Shown here in pieces: positions 35,288 through 47,230 of a stretch of DNA of 64,000 nt; positions within the stretch are counted from its first letter, which is position 1; each line of letters begins with the position of its first letter. This stretch comes from Combretum micranthum (Eukaryota; Streptophyta; Magnoliopsida; Myrtales; Combretaceae). The stretch spans positions 310,001 to 374,000 of the forward strand of contig JAMXBD010001048.1 of the NCBI GenBank assembly GCA_024138025.1, written 5' to 3'. The notes under the pieces are model-generated. The model saw only the letters and a program-made list of their open reading frames with translations, did no database searches and was not told the origin of the DNA. The translations under genes were made by a program, and so were the position numbers.

Positions 35288-36531
35288 GTTTTCCCCCCTT
35301 CCGAAACCCTCGACCACGAGGGCAAATGATTGAACCTTAGTTCTAGATCAGAAAAGAACTCCCAAGTCAAATCACTGTGAGATTTGCCCTTCCATTTAAC
35401 TAAGACCAAGGTGTCAGCAGCAGATCCACGCTTGGCTAGTTTTCTTTCCAAGAGAGCCTCGGGTTCAAGTTCATCTTCATCATCAACCAGTGGTAGGGAG
35501 CTCTGAGGAGTGTGGTGTCCTGGGATGTAACGTTTGAGCTGGGAGACATGGAAGGTGGGATGGATGCATGCTTCAGCTGGCAGATCTAAAAGGTACGCCA
35601 CTTCTTCGATCTTTTCCTTAATTACATAAGGGTCGTAATATTTAGGGATGAGTTTATATGAACTGTTTCTTCTGAGACTGTGCTGTTTATATGGTTGTAT
35701 CTTCACTAGGACCTTGTCTCCTGTCTCAAAAGTTCTTTTTGTCCTAGATCTTTCGGCTAACTGCTTCATACGATTTTGTGTTTGCCTTAGATGAAACTTA
35801 AGTGGTCTTAGGACTTCTTCCCTGTTATTCAGCATTTTATCCACCGTGTCGTTCCTAGAATCTCCCTTAACATAGGGCAATGTAACAGGGGTGGATATCC
35901 GTATAATATTTCGAAGGGTGTAGAACATGCTCTAGAGTGGTAGCTAGTATTGTACCACCACTCAGCTAGAGCCAAGAACTCACCCCATCGCTTAGGGTTC
36001 TCCCTAGTGACATACCTTAAATATGTCTCTAAGCACCTGTTCACAACTTCCGTTTGCCCGTCGGTTTGGGGTAATAGGCTGTAGATAGTCTTATGTCCAC
36101 CCCTTGTAGCCTGAAAAATTCTTTCCAAAAATGGCTAGTGAACGTGGGGTCCCTGTCACTGATAATGTTATTCGGGAAGCCATGTAACTTGAAGACATTA
36201 TCAATGTATGCCTTAGCTACTTGGGGAGCCAAAGGGATGGGCTAATCCAATGAAATGGTGTACTTACTTAGACGATCTACCACCACCATGATCACATCCT
36301 TACCCTGTGATTTTGGTAGTCCCCCAAAAAATCCATTGTCACATCTGTCTAACATCCCTCCGGTATGGGCAGTGGTTGCAACAAGCCTGGTGTAGCTACA
36401 TTTTCGTACTTGTACCTCTGACAAAAAATGCATTCCCTCACGTACTGGCGTACTTCCCTTTCCATACCAGACCAATAGAATGTGGAATGCAATCTTTTAT
36501 AAGTTGCCTGGGTGCCTGAGTGACCTCCCAT
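35191..36531 (-). pseudogene. Chromovirus integrase and chromodomain
   Basis: Minus-strand region broken into several frames. In order: zinc-binding H..H..C..C (GGHSGTQATYKRLHSTFYW ... CIFCQRYK, 36349-36531); catalytic core with a D in VVVDRLSKY (36242-36300), the second D in ISDRDPTF (about 36140) and E-bearing [10 protein letters not shown] (about 36050); the GDKVLVKIQPYKQHS region (35690); HPTFHVSQLKRY (35530); and a chromodomain-like end with LVLVKWKGKSHSDLTWE (about 35360-35420). One stop lies near 36241, and there are shifts near 36060-36128 and 35830-35930. The chromodomain is expected to guide insertion to particular chromatin. Confidence 0.85.
35288..35304 (-). other. Polypurine tract of the chromovirus
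   Basis: GGAAGGGGGGAAAAC on the minus strand, directly abutting the 3' LTR. Confidence 0.85.
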
Positions 36532-36723
36532 TGATCCATCATGGTAAAGTGAGATGAGTTTGATTCTGAGGGTTTAATCTAGCCCTACCACAATTCTTCC
36601 TTGCCTTTTCAGCAACCTATCTACCATGGAGTACTTCCCTGCTTCTTGGCCATTTTGCAACTTAGTGATTATCTCTTGGAATTGTTTGTGCCCTTTTTAG
36701 CTTTGTGTAATGGCATCTAACAA

Positions 36724-38163
36724 CTAAGGGGTTGTAGGTAAGTAGGAGATTGCTCTCAATCCTGCAAAACCTGCACGAGACAGAGCGTCAGTGGCCTTAT
36801 TAGAATTACCACTCCTATATTGAATCTCGTAATCCATTCCCAGCAGTTTGGTTAGCCACTTTTGTTGGCTAGGAGTAGTGAGTCTTTGATCCAATAGATA
36901 TTTGAGGCTCTGATGGTCAGTTTTGATGACGAAATGTCGTCCCACAAGATAATGTCTCCATTTGTCCACAGCTTGTCTAAAGCAAGCATTTCTTTTTCAT
37001 ATATGGACATTCCCCTTTGTCTTGGTCCAAGAGTTTTGCTAAAGTAAGCAATAGGGTGTTTATCTTGTGCTAAAACAGCCCCAATTCCTTCCTCGCTGGC
37101 ATCTGTCTCAATAATGAATTGTTTAGTGTAGTCTGGTAAGCTTAATACTAGGGCCTGTGTGAGAGCCTTTTTGAGGAGCTCAAAGGCTACCATGGCCTCA
37201 TGGGACCATTTAAAGCTGTTTTTCTTCAACAACAAGGTTAATGGTTTAGAAATTATACCAAAACCTTGTATGAAGCGTCGATAATACCCAGCCAATCCGA
37301 GGAACCCTCTCAATTGTTTGATATTGGCTGGTACTGGCCATTCCCTAACAGCTTCAACCTTCTTCGGGTCTGTTGTAACTCCTTGCTTTGAAATTATATG
37401 ACCCAAATACTCATTGTGTGTTGCACCAAAGATGTACTTGCTTTTCTTTAAAAACAACATCTCTTTTCTTAAAATCTGGAAGACAGCTAGCAAGTGTTGT
37501 TTGTGTTCTTCAATGGTTTTACTAAAGATTAGTATATCATCGAAGAACCCAAGCACAAATTTCCTCAAAAAACTTATGAACAAGTCATTCATTAGTCCTT
37601 GAAATGTGGATGGAGTGTTGGTTAAGCCAAATGGCATAACCAAGAACTCATAATGCCCCGCATGAGTCTTGAAAGCTGTCTTGCAAATATCGTCTTCGTT
37701 CATTCTGATTTGGTGGTAACCTGATCGCAAATCTAGCTTGTTGAAATAGTTAGCTCCATGTAATTAATCAAACAAGTCTTCTATCAATGGTATAGGGTAT
37801 CTATCCTTGATAGTAACATTGTTCAGCTCACAGTAATCCACGCTCATTCTCCAGGTATTGTCTTTTTTCTTAACCTACACAACTGGAGAAGAGTATAGAC
37901 TGTGGTTGTGTCTTATAAGCCCTTGTTGCAACATTTCCTTAACCATCTCTTCAAGGACATCCTTCTGTGCTAAGGAATGCCTGTAGGGTCGTATGTTGAT
38001 GCTTACTTCCTTGGTGCAAGTGTATCTTGTGGTCATGGCTCCGCTGAGGTTGCAGATTTTGGGGAATTTCGAATAAGTCATAGTATTCCTCAATCAAGTC
38101 TAGCAATCGAGGGTGTACAACTGATTCCTTGGTTTTGTTTGCTTCTACAGTTTGTACAATCAT
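36724..38163 (-). pseudogene. Chromovirus reverse transcriptase and RNase H
   Basis: RT motifs are in order on the minus strand: SLYSSPVV (37880), [12 protein letters not shown] (37700-37730), [11 protein letters not shown] (37640), the catalytic GFFDDILIFSK (37540; F-F-D-D form), YLGHIISKQGV (37400), [14 protein letters not shown] (37290). RNase H follows: FIIETDASEEGIGAVLAQ (37090-37140), IAYFSKTL, then after a shift near 36970 [12 protein letters not shown] and ATDALSR. Breaks: shifts near 37980-38060, a gap in frame at about 37735-37875 with an in-frame stop at 37760-37770, and a shift near 36960-36990. Confidence 0.88.
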
Positions 38164-38166
38164 TGT

Positions 38167-38571
38167 CTAGCATTGCAGATCAGAATCATGAACTTCCTTC
38201 TCGAGCCACTTGATCATTGCTTTACTCTCAACCACCTTAACTACATCCTTCATTCCTCTTAATACACTTTTTAATCCTTGATGTGCGAACTCCATTGTAA
38301 GAGTTGCAAAATTCCAGCTGATGTCTCCTAATTGCATTAGCCAAGGAATTCCAAGAATTATATCATAGCCACTAAGTGGTAAGATGTAAACATGTACTTG
38401 GAAACAATAACCTTGGATATTTAACTCGAGCTGCAATATTTGTTGCTGAGTTATCATTGTAGTTCCATCCGCAAGTACCACTTTAATGGGTGCAGCCTGT
38501 TCAAGTGAACAACCCATTCCCTTAGCAACCTTAGCGTCTAAGAAATTCAAGGAACTCCCACAATCTACCAA
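38167..38571 (-). pseudogene. Chromovirus protease with D-C-G active-site variant
   Basis: Retropepsin-like domain: VDCGSSLNFL at the start, then VVLADGTTM, and the closing SGYDIILGIPWL. The usual active-site triad is D-S/T-G; here it reads D-C-G. Open for 134 codons otherwise. Confidence 0.8.
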
Positions 38572-38579
38572 AACACCTA

Positions 38580-39811
38580 GCTTCCTCTTCTTATGACGCG
38601 TGGAAACGCATTACATTGGGTTCTTTGTTGTGCTTAAGAGCACACAAAGTCAATTTGGACAGCTTCTCCTCCAGGAAGGTTTCAGATTGGTAATTATCCT
38701 CAATCTTAGCTTCCTCTTCCTCCTCAACCACTAGAACCCGTAGTGATTTTTGCTTACACCTATGCCCTGGTCCAAACGGTTCATCACTCTAGAAGCATTG
38801 TTTTTTTCTTCATTTGTCCTCTAGTTCCTCTGGAGTCAGTTTCTTAGGAATCCTGGATAGTGTGTTTGGAGGGTTCTGGGTTCTAAATGGAACTTGTCTT
38901 GAAGTAGTGTGTGTAGTGTTTAAGTTCCTGGTGTATGTGGTGGGTTTGGGGTATTGGTTGGTTTTGTATGTGGGTGGAGTCTTGGGTTTGGGATTGTGTT
39001 TAGGAGTGGGCTTTGGTTGCGGATGTGTTTTTGGATGTTTTAGCTGGCTTTTGCTGTGGTTTCTTGTAATTTAGCTAAGGTTAAGGCATGTTGAAGAGTC
39101 CGGGGTTAAAACATTCTCACTGGAAATTGAATTTCTAGTTTTAGGCCACTAAGGAAACAGCTCACTCTCTGATTTTCATTTAGGGGAACTAAGGTTATCA
39201 AATACTCAAATATATTCCAATAATCGGCTAGGGTTCCTTGTTGAAATACTTCCTTAAGGGCTGCCATTGGATCTTCAAAGGTTTAAGATCCAAATCGTGT
39301 TTGCAGTCCTGGTACAAAATCTTCCCAAGTAATGGGATTTGGTTGTGCCCAACTTTGGACAAAGGAGTGATACCAATGCAATGCTATATCTTCAAAATAT
39401 ATTCCTGCTATTTTAACTCTCAGACTACTAGGAGTTTCATCGAGTTCAAAATAGTGCAGCCTTAATTAACCATGACTTAAGGTCGTCACCCTTAAACATA
39501 GGAAAATCCAACCGTGTAGATCTAGGGGATACCTGGTATTGGTTGTCTCCTTCCCGTGATGTCGAAGGCCAGGTTAGTGGTGCTTTACTAGTATTTCAAG
39601 TTTCACTTGAGGTTACCGTGAATGGCGAATTGTTTTGAGTTGCTGAATCTGCTAACTTCTTTTGCAGGTCTACAATTGCGGAGCCATATTTATCTAGGAT
39701 CGTTTGCTGCTGTTTGAAGAGTTCAGCAAACTTATCCTCTTGTTCTTTCAGCAGAGTCTTCATCGTTTCTTCCATCTTATCGGTTTTTTCTGCTTCCCGG
39801 GTCTTCACCAT
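38580..39811 (-). pseudogene. Chromovirus gag, decayed
   Basis: Starts at ATG 39811, just inside the primer site, with a Lys/Glu-rich coiled-coil N-terminus (KTREAEKTDKMEETMKTLLK; stop at about 39596). Further down only scattered Gag-like words survive (GRATLTWPSTS-like near 39545; a PGHRCK-like zinc-knuckle remnant near 38770). Many frameshifts. The open frame on the opposite strand at 38814-39074 is a compositional shadow. Confidence 0.65.
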
Positions 39812-39826
39812 CCACCTCTCCTTTGT

Positions 39827-39840
39827 GTGCTCTGATACCA
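39827..39840 (-). other. Primer-binding site, initiator Met tRNA
   Basis: TGGTATCAGAGCAC on the minus strand, one base inside the 5' LTR. Confidence 0.9.
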
Positions 39841-39841
39841 C

Positions 39842-40218
39842 TAAAGTATGGTGGGAAAATTTTCGTAGGCTAGTTCAAGCAGAATTAATAACAAAGTCTG
39901 AATGCAGACTATTCCCAGATTCAGGAAACAATTAGAAGCAATGTTTTTGGGTGTATTTTTCATATCCTTCTAATGCTATTACAAGTAGTATACATAATGA
40001 CTATATAACGGAAAAATATTATTCCATATCTAATTGATTGACAAGTGGCAAGATACCACATGCTTCCTTACTCTATATAATTGAATGCAGTTACAATAAT
40101 GTTTAGGCCTATAGATATTATTTATAAGTTTTGGGCCATAGCCCAAACATTAAGGCCTATAATCCTATTGATTGTATAAGCTCAGCCCGTCAACTTGTCT
40201 TCTGTATTCCTTAGATCA
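39842..40218 (-). repeat. 5' LTR of the chromovirus
   Basis: 377 bases; on the minus strand it starts TGATCTAAGG and ends ATACTTTA (terminal CA mutated to TA). Confidence 0.93.
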
Positions 40219-40223
40219 AATCT

Positions 40224-42520
40224 TGATGTGATTGAGTAAAACATGCCAATACATCAAGATATTAACCTTTTACATTTTGCTCGCTGACCTAATAAATATC
40301 CTTTGATTTTGCAAATCGAGAAGATCAGTTTCTTAAACTTTCCATTTGGAAAAGATGAGCCGTTAAACTTGCCAAAATGCTTGAAACTAGTGTAAATTTG
40401 GACAATAACTTGAAGAGGCTATCATGATTGTCCCCTTCGTAATACAGTTAATGCCTGTTGGAATTTTATGGAACTTCTTTGATCCATTCTCGGATTCAAT
40501 AAATTATTTAGTATGTATCTCGTTGGATCAAAAGGAGAGAAGTTTTATTGATTAATCATAGAACCATCGAGTCCATAATCTAATTATTAAATTTATTTAT
40601 TAATTTAATCATGATAGGTTATATTTCTAAATCTTTGAATATTTTACGGGTTAGTTTTGTAGAAAAATTGTATGGGACTATGAAGATTTGCCAAAATAAG
40701 TTCAAAGGTCAAATGACAATATAAAGAAACTTTATATTTTATGTTTTCTTTTTTTAAGTTGCAAACATCACCTTATATTTTGATTTGATGTGGATATATA
40801 AAGAAACTTTATCCTGAAGTTATTTCTAGAGAGTTAATTATTATTTTTTCAAAAAATTTCTTGGTCCAATGTTATAATTTTAAAATAAAACTTATGACAA
40901 ATATTTTGAGTGGCACAGAGCGGATTGTTTTACCAAGCAATTCTCCGAGAAGAGAAAGATCAAGAATTAAATAACTATTCTCCAAGAAGAGAGTGAGAGT
41001 TAAATAACTCTTCAAAGATTTTATTTTATTGGTGAAAAGAGTTATTTGACATATAAATCCATACTAAATAACTTAAGGTAGAGATACTTTTAAAAGTAAA
41101 AGGATATGATTTAGATCAATAAAAAGGTACGTGGCGTGATAATATAAAGAGCACTTGTATTATTTGTCAAGAGAAAAAAATAAAACACTAACTTAAATAC
41201 AATTTGATAAGCACAAATTTTAAGGTTATTTGTCATTTATCATAGTTCAAATGTATTAAAGCATTTATATATATATATATATGCATATATTGAGATATAT
41301 TCATACCAAGGTAAAAAATTTTAAATTATTTATATATTTTTTTTCTTTTCCATTTTTGAAGTAAATTTTCGTAGATATGAGGTTGGAGTGGGATATTCTT
41401 GTATTTGGTAAAAGGAGCGGTTATTAACTTATTGAGTGGCACATCGCACCATATGCATTTTAAATGCAGGCCAAAAAAGGGATAAGAACCGCACTATCTT
41501 TATTCTGGCATGATACGAACATCCGTGGAACATCTTAATCGGAGCACCCACAAAAGAAGAGCCTTTATTTATTCGTCATCATCTTCAAATTGAGAAATTA
41601 CGTATGACATTCTACCTTATTATTATTATTATCATCGTCGTTTACCTCTCCTTTTCGTTGGCCCATTAGTCTTGGGATTTTTTTTTTTGCTATGATTTTT
41701 AAGGCATGTATTCTAATTAGTGTTTAATATCAGAATAATTACAGTTAAAAAGATCTATATTTTCTTCCATATGCAAAAAAAGACGATACACTGTTTTAAA
41801 TGCTGCAGATTGATGATAAATTTTACTTATACTAACTGGAGCATATTTCATTACAAGATATTACCAACTTTTACTATCAACTTTTTTTTTTTTCCTAGTT
41901 TTGTTGTGAGTACATTCTCTATTTATACTAATAGAAAAATAAACACACACATATATATATTTGTCGATATTCTACTTATTGTAAGGTTAAATTCTATTTT
42001 AACTTTAGAGTAAACCTATAGTGAGCAACTATATGCCACATCATTTGTCCTCAGTTTTAATTATATATAATACACACCCTTATTTATATTTGAAACAAAA
42101 GGAGTTCACGTTCCTTAAAAGTATCTTGTTTTTTCATATTGCTAAGTGCTAACCCAACAAATCTGGTCTGGGCACTACCCATCCGTAAGTCTAAGTCTGT
42201 CTTTTTCTTGGGTGGGCTGTTGTCCAACTCATTCTGGCGTAACTCGTTCCTAATGGTGTCCTTATCTGTTGTTGGCTCTAGAAAACAGCAATCATCTCTT
42301 ATCTTTCAAATCAGATTACATCCAGAGCACGAGTATCCATTTTGCGGATGCCACGAACTCTAGGAGTTCCATATCCTAATCCATTTTGCGTTCGGAATGG
42401 CGAAGCCTTGTATTTCTAATTTTGTCTTTGAAATGAGGAAAAAAAAGTAATGAAATTTTGGGGGGGAAAAAAAGGTCCACTTGAACGTTGTTTGCGATAA
42501 TTATAAGGTTAAAAAGATTC
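40224..42520. other. AT-rich intergenic, no gene seen
   Basis: A TGTTGGAATTTTATGG string at 40456 resembles the start of some Copia LTRs, but no matching end, primer site or partner was found. Long T and TA runs. No coding sequence supported. Confidence 0.4.
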
Positions 42521-42529
42521 TGGATACAT

Positions 42530-43680
42530 TATGCCTGAATATACTTGCGGGTAAGATTTTAGGTTTAAATATTTTGTGTGGTTAAAAATAGTTTTACATT
42601 TGAATTAGTAATTTAAATCGGGTTTCTATTACGATCATGAATTAATACCATTTATCACCTTTAGAATAGGTCATTAACTGTCATCTCATCGCCTATGTAG
42701 ACATGTTTTAATATTAAAAAAAAAATTATGTACCATATATATAATAAAAAAGAAAACAAAAACACAACGATTGAAAGGTTATGAAGCAATTAATTTTTAG
42801 TCTAAAAGCAAACAAACTCTCCATCACTCTCCATGGAGACACACATCAAGACCCTAAAACAATAAACCTAAATCTAATCCCTAACATCAATGCTAGCTAA
42901 ATCTCCCATCAAAACCATAATCATCATCCCCTAATGTGCCCTACCTATTAATAAACCTTCAAAAATTGAAGCTTTAATCACATCACTAGCAATTTAAAAT
43001 TGAAACAAAGTTAAAAAAAAAAAATAGAAGCTTTAATCATGAATTCATTACAACTAAAAAAAAAAATAGAAGCTTTAATCATGAATTCATTACAACGCAA
43101 CTTTGCCCAAACTTCCTTTTGCTTCTGTTACGAGCTTTGATAGAAAATCACGGGTTCAATTTTGTGTATGAGGCATGGATTAAGAATTTTCTTGGTAGTG
43201 AAATTACGATTTCGACGATACCTAATTGTGGGTTTCAATTTTGAAGTACATATATGGGTAAATGCATTAGGGAACGGGAGTTATGGTCTTGATGGGAGAT
43301 TTAGATAATGCTAGTGTTAGGGTTGTGTGTATGTCCATGGAAAGTGTTTGTTTTTTTATGTAAGGTCTATTTGTTTTTAGAATTATGGTCTGTTTGCTTT
43401 CTGGTCTCAGTTCTTTTGTGTGTGTGTGTCCATGGCAAAGGTTTCAATTTTTTTTTCAAGTGTATAAGGATACTTCATATATTGTTTGATATTGATATAT
43501 ATCCATGTGGATGATCATAGGGTAGTTAAGGGTGCTATTCTAATGACAGTGAACGGTGTTAGTACATGACCGTAACGAAGACTTGATTTGAACCACTAAT
43601 CCAAACATTTAGACATCTTTTAATCACATGAAATGTTTAGATCTGAGATGAACTTATTCCTAAATGTTGTAATCTTCTAG
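42530..43680. mobile_element. DNA element with long inverted repeats, about 1.1 kb
   Basis: The two halves are inverted copies over hundreds of bases. Outer arms: ACATTTGAATTAGTAATTTAAATC ... TTACGATCATG (42595-42645) match, on the other strand, AAATGTTTGGATTAGTGG ... TTACGGTCATG (43555-43610). Inner arms: CTAAATCTCCCATCAAAACCATAA (42896-42920) match CTAAATCTCCCATCAAGACCATAA (other strand, about 43280-43303), and CCATGG is shared at 42831 and 43336. Such long terminal inversions suit Mutator-like or foldback elements. The exact ends and target duplication were not determined. No transposase. Confidence 0.65.
43012..43096. repeat. 42-bp tandem duplication, 2 copies
   Basis: An A run followed by TAGAAGCTTTAATCATGAA ... 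CATTACAAC appears twice, at 43025 and 43067, nearly identical; a diverged third partial copy is at about 42968. It lies in the loop of the long-inverted-repeat element. Confidence 0.85.
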
Positions 43681-43872
43681 CATAATTTAACAAAAAGAAT
43701 TTATATGGTAATGTAATTACAGCATAAAATATGTCCATTATTTTTTTACCTATTTTATGACTGCTCTTAAGCATGCTATTAGCACTTTTTATAAATTAGA
43801 CTAATTAAAATTATTTTTACAATAGCATGTTTCCTATGTATATTCCAAATTGTTACTATCATTTCTTTTAAA

Positions 43873-44215
43873 GGAAAAATGTCAAATTTGATAACTAAAC
43901 TTTGAAATGGTTAATTTAATACCTAATCAAAGTTTTTATAGCTATTTTTATGATCTCACTAATACGATTTGCTCTGCTTCCTGTGAAAGAAGCAATCTAT
44001 CAATGGTAGACCGTGTTAAGAGCATTAGTAAAAATCCGGTGATATATTATTTATTCTACATCTACAAACAAAGCAAATTTTGTTGAGATAATAAAAATAA
44101 TCCTGAAAAGTTTGATTGGGTATTAAATTGGTCACTTTAATAATTATATATTGGAATAAATTTTTGTACAACGTTAGGTATCAAATTTGGTATTTACCTT
44201 TTTTTCTCCCGGGTA
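43873..44215. mobile_element. MITE-like inverted-repeat element
   Basis: Left end ATGTCAAATTTGATAACTAAACTTT and, on the other strand, right end TAAATACCAAATTTGATACCTAACG; the interior has the same 'toward A / toward T' phrasing as the Mutator-type MITE at 32861. No target duplication recognised, so limits are approximate. Confidence 0.5.
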
Positions 44216-44429
44216 TAGGTTGAATAAACAAAATTTCACAATTTCGACTAGTTTTGAAGGACAATGTATCATTCGAATTAGGAACTTTTCCAAACCATAT
44301 AATTTTGATTTTAATTTATGGACTAAACAATATTTTGTAACTTTTTAGAAAAGTATGTTTGCATAACATATAATACCATGTAAAGAATTTATAAATTAAT
44401 TTAATAATAATAAGTATTGATATCATATA

Positions 44430-45929
44430 ATGTTTTCTTTCGAAGATTGTGTTGTCGATTGGTGAAGGGAATTAATCTTTGGTGGAAATTGAAAGAAAAC
44501 CCTAAGTGTAGAAATTAGGGATTTCAGATCTACAATCAATTGAAGAAGGTAAGACTTAATCTTGAGCTATAATTCATAGATATTAAGTTTCTAGGAAACA
44601 ATGGTGAATAGGTATTCTTGTGAATTAGGGTTTCTTTATATCATTGGTGTTGATTTAGAGATCTTAGTTCTACAGTCAGGAAGTTGTGAGATCCAAGGTT
44701 TTAGGTAAATATTGAATCCTTTCAATCTTTGTTATGTTAAGAGATGGAATCTTGTCTGATAGTGTGCATTTTCGATTGAAGATTTTAGGGTTTTTAAGGA
44801 ATTTGGAGAGATTGGAGTTCTAGGGTTTCGTTGTTTGGTGACCTTAAAAGACAGGTGTGTAGATCTAATATGAAAAATCTTATGTTTTGAGATTGTAGAT
44901 TGTAGGGTTAAGGTTTAAATATGAATATGAAATTGGATTTTTGAATTGATGTATGTTGTTATTTAGGTTTTGGTGAATTAAGATTTCTATCTGTGGTAAA
45001 GCATTGGTGATATTGAAGTTGTGGAAAGCGAATCCAAGTACGACCTTACCATACTTGTTTATTTGTGCTTATAGGACTAGTTGTTAAAATTGACTAATTT
45101 ATATTCGACTTTACTTGAATCGAGTGTTGTTGTACGTGGCTGCGATTAGTATAAAACTCATGAAAATGAGAAATCATGGTGGATGGTGATACTAACGTTG
45201 GCAACCTGATGATCCTTGTGTGTTATTGTCCCGGATGGAGTTGCATTTAGAGATGATTCTGGTAGATTATGAGTCATTATCAGCTTAATTGTGGAATACA
45301 ATTATATATATATATATACACCATCTATACTATGGTTTTCATCGGGGTCATGAGATACTTTCGGTTTGGGACTAGTGTACAATAGTTCTAAACTTTGTTG
45401 GTTGCTTGGTTAAATTGAAGATAATAATTGGTGCTTGTTGCATTAGTTTCTAAGTCATATGTGATATTGCTTATTGCTTGATCATGTGCATGTGTTTTCG
45501 GTTTGGCGTACTGGACGATTTTCGCTCAATCCTTATTTTTCCCACAAGTATAGGTGATGATTCTATTATCTATTATTTGACGGGATACGACGTATTCGTA
45601 GACTATGAGGAAAGCGATAATGGATTTGATCCTTTTATCGATAGTTGAGATTGGTGATCTTAGATCTAGTGATTACAGAAAAGAAAAACAATATTTTTTT
45701 TATTAGTTTATTATTATATTAGAGATTCTGTTATTTCTTTAAAGTTAAATTGTTTAGTTTTATGATTTAGATGAATCGAGGACATTTTATTTCAAGTGTC
45801 CTTTATTTGAGAGTTATTGGTGATATTTGAGTTAAATATATTGGTGGATTAGAAAATATAGCCTCTGCGTATCAATCTTTGGTAATGACACGTGGCGGGC
45901 TGATAACGCCTTTAGGTTAGAGCGTTACA
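44430..45929 (+). mobile_element. Decayed Ty3/gypsy-type LTR remnant
   Basis: The right end reads GTGGCGGGCTGATAACGCC ... GAGCGTTACA, a degraded form of the GTGGCGGACTGTTACG ... GGGCGTGACA ends of the other LTRs. A block near 45540-45560 (CTCAATCCTTATTTTTCCCACAAGTATAGG) parallels 58108-58146. No internal region follows, so it is probably a solo or truncated LTR. The start is uncertain. Confidence 0.45.
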
Positions 45930-46170
45930 GAACTAATACATAATAAGAGTCATAACTAAATAAACAAATTTCATATTTCACAAAATTAAACAATCAACAA
46001 AATAACAACATCACTAATAGAGAATATATAGTTTGAACCTAAAAACATTTTTAAAAAAGAATAATTTAGCATTAATCAATATTAATCAAATCGTGAAATC
46101 TTAATGATACCATAAGAATATATACAATATTTAATCAATTATTGTAAGAAAAATTATAGCTATAAGTAAA

Positions 46171-46908
46171 ATATGTTAGAGTCTGGAGTATGCCTTCAAT
46201 AGGGAGAAATCCAATGAACTTTGTGAAGGATTACATAAATGGGCTTTAGATACCATCTATAACCGAAAATCTTAAGGCAATTGGTTAATGGGTCTTCCCT
46301 CGTAAAAACTCTTTACACAAGTCACATATTTCCTATGTGGGATTCTTACACTTGTACCCTAACAATCCCCCTCAAGTGTGAGTCTCCACAATAGGGTAGG
46401 TCATACTCCCTCTCAACAAGAGCTTATCAAACTGATTCTACTAAACCCGCTTTGTGAGTGATCCCACCTACTCACCATGAGTTTCACAAACGAATCATAC
46501 CACAAAACTCTTTTTTTCACATGGTGGGCTAACCATGGGAGATTCCCAGCCGAACCATCGGCTCTGATACAAATTGTTAGGAAAAGATTTAATCTTTCCC
46601 TTTGCAAAAGCATTAAAACAAATAAATGATTATAAATATAAATGCGGAAATTAAAAATCAATACCAGGATTTATGTGGAAAGCCCAAATTAGGGACAAAC
46701 CAAGGGACCGCCTCACACAATTCTTCCACTATTTCAATAATGGGTATATAATAAAGTTTTACAAATAGAAACAAGAATTTCCTTCTTCTAGAGTTTCTCT
46801 CTCTAGGAATTCCCTCACTTTCTCACTCTAGGAACTCTCTCACTTTCTCACTCTAGATCTCTCCTGTCTAGTATTGAGCAGAGGCCACTTGTTCTCTCTA
46901 TTACACTA
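46171..46908 (-). mobile_element. Non-autonomous LTR element pieces around the TRIM
   Basis: 46171-46364 starts TGTTAGAG and ends CCCTAACA; it is followed by a tract that on the minus strand reads TTGAGGGGGAT (polypurine-like), then 46561-46574 has a mutated initiator-Met primer site next to TGTTAGG at 46576. Another CCTAACA end is at 47489. So a small minus-strand LTR element with LTR-like borders is probable, but the two candidate LTRs do not match each other well. No coding sequence. Confidence 0.4.
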
Positions 46909-47230
46909 TGTTGGTTACTATTGGGCCTTCTTAACCCTAAAAGCTAGCTTATGAGGTAAGGCTTTCCTTCACACTTATAAAATATTGCACAGCCCCTTCT
47001 ACGACCAATGTGGATATCCCCAGCATCTCTCTCTATCAAACATCGGACTATGGGATTAACCGTTCATGTTCGACTTAACCCGAGATGTTGCAAACCTTGG
47101 TTCTGATACCACTGTTGAGTGCTATTGGGCTTTCTTAACCCCAAAAGCTAACTCATGAGGTGAGGCTTTCCATCACACTTATAAAGTAGCACCCAACCCC
47201 TTCCACAGCCCATGTGGAATATCCCTAACA
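46909..47230 (-). mobile_element. TRIM element (322 bp) with two 117-118-bp LTRs
   Basis: LTRs 46909-47025 and 47113-47230 are clearly homologous (CTATTGGGC, CTTCTTAACC, CTTTCC.TCACACTTATAAA, CATGTGG/CAATGTGG), each bounded by TG and CA. The 87-bp interior holds a tRNA-iMet primer site on the minus strand (TGGTATCAGAACCA, 47098-47111, one base from the LTR) and a purine run at the other end. The flanking 5-mers are CACTA and CACTC. The size and gene-free interior define a terminal-repeat retrotransposon in miniature. It lies inside the LTR-like DNA described at 46171-47489. Confidence 0.85.

Larger units (their letters stand above)
34913..40218 (-). mobile_element. Complete Ty3/gypsy chromovirus, 5.3 kb, with 5-bp target duplication
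   Basis: Read on the minus strand: 5' LTR (39842-40218), tRNA-iMet primer site, gag, protease, RT, RNase H, integrase, chromodomain, polypurine tract, 3' LTR (34913-35287). It is flanked by AATCT at 34908-34912 and 40219-40223. The LTRs differ by about 15 substitutions and 2 one-base gaps by eye over 375 bases (about 4%), so it is moderately young. Compact size, short LTRs and a C-terminal chromodomain suggest a Reina-like chromovirus; the clade name is inference. The genes carry several stops and frameshifts, so the copy is probably not autonomous. Confidence 0.93.

Noticed and set aside
38814..39074. Plus-strand open frame rich in Gly, Val and Cys
   Set aside because: It lies antisense to chromovirus gag in low-complexity sequence; composition alone accounts for it.
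46909..47230. Possible Cassandra-type TRIM with a 5S rRNA-like promoter
   Set aside because: The LTRs have no recognisable 5S rRNA internal control region.
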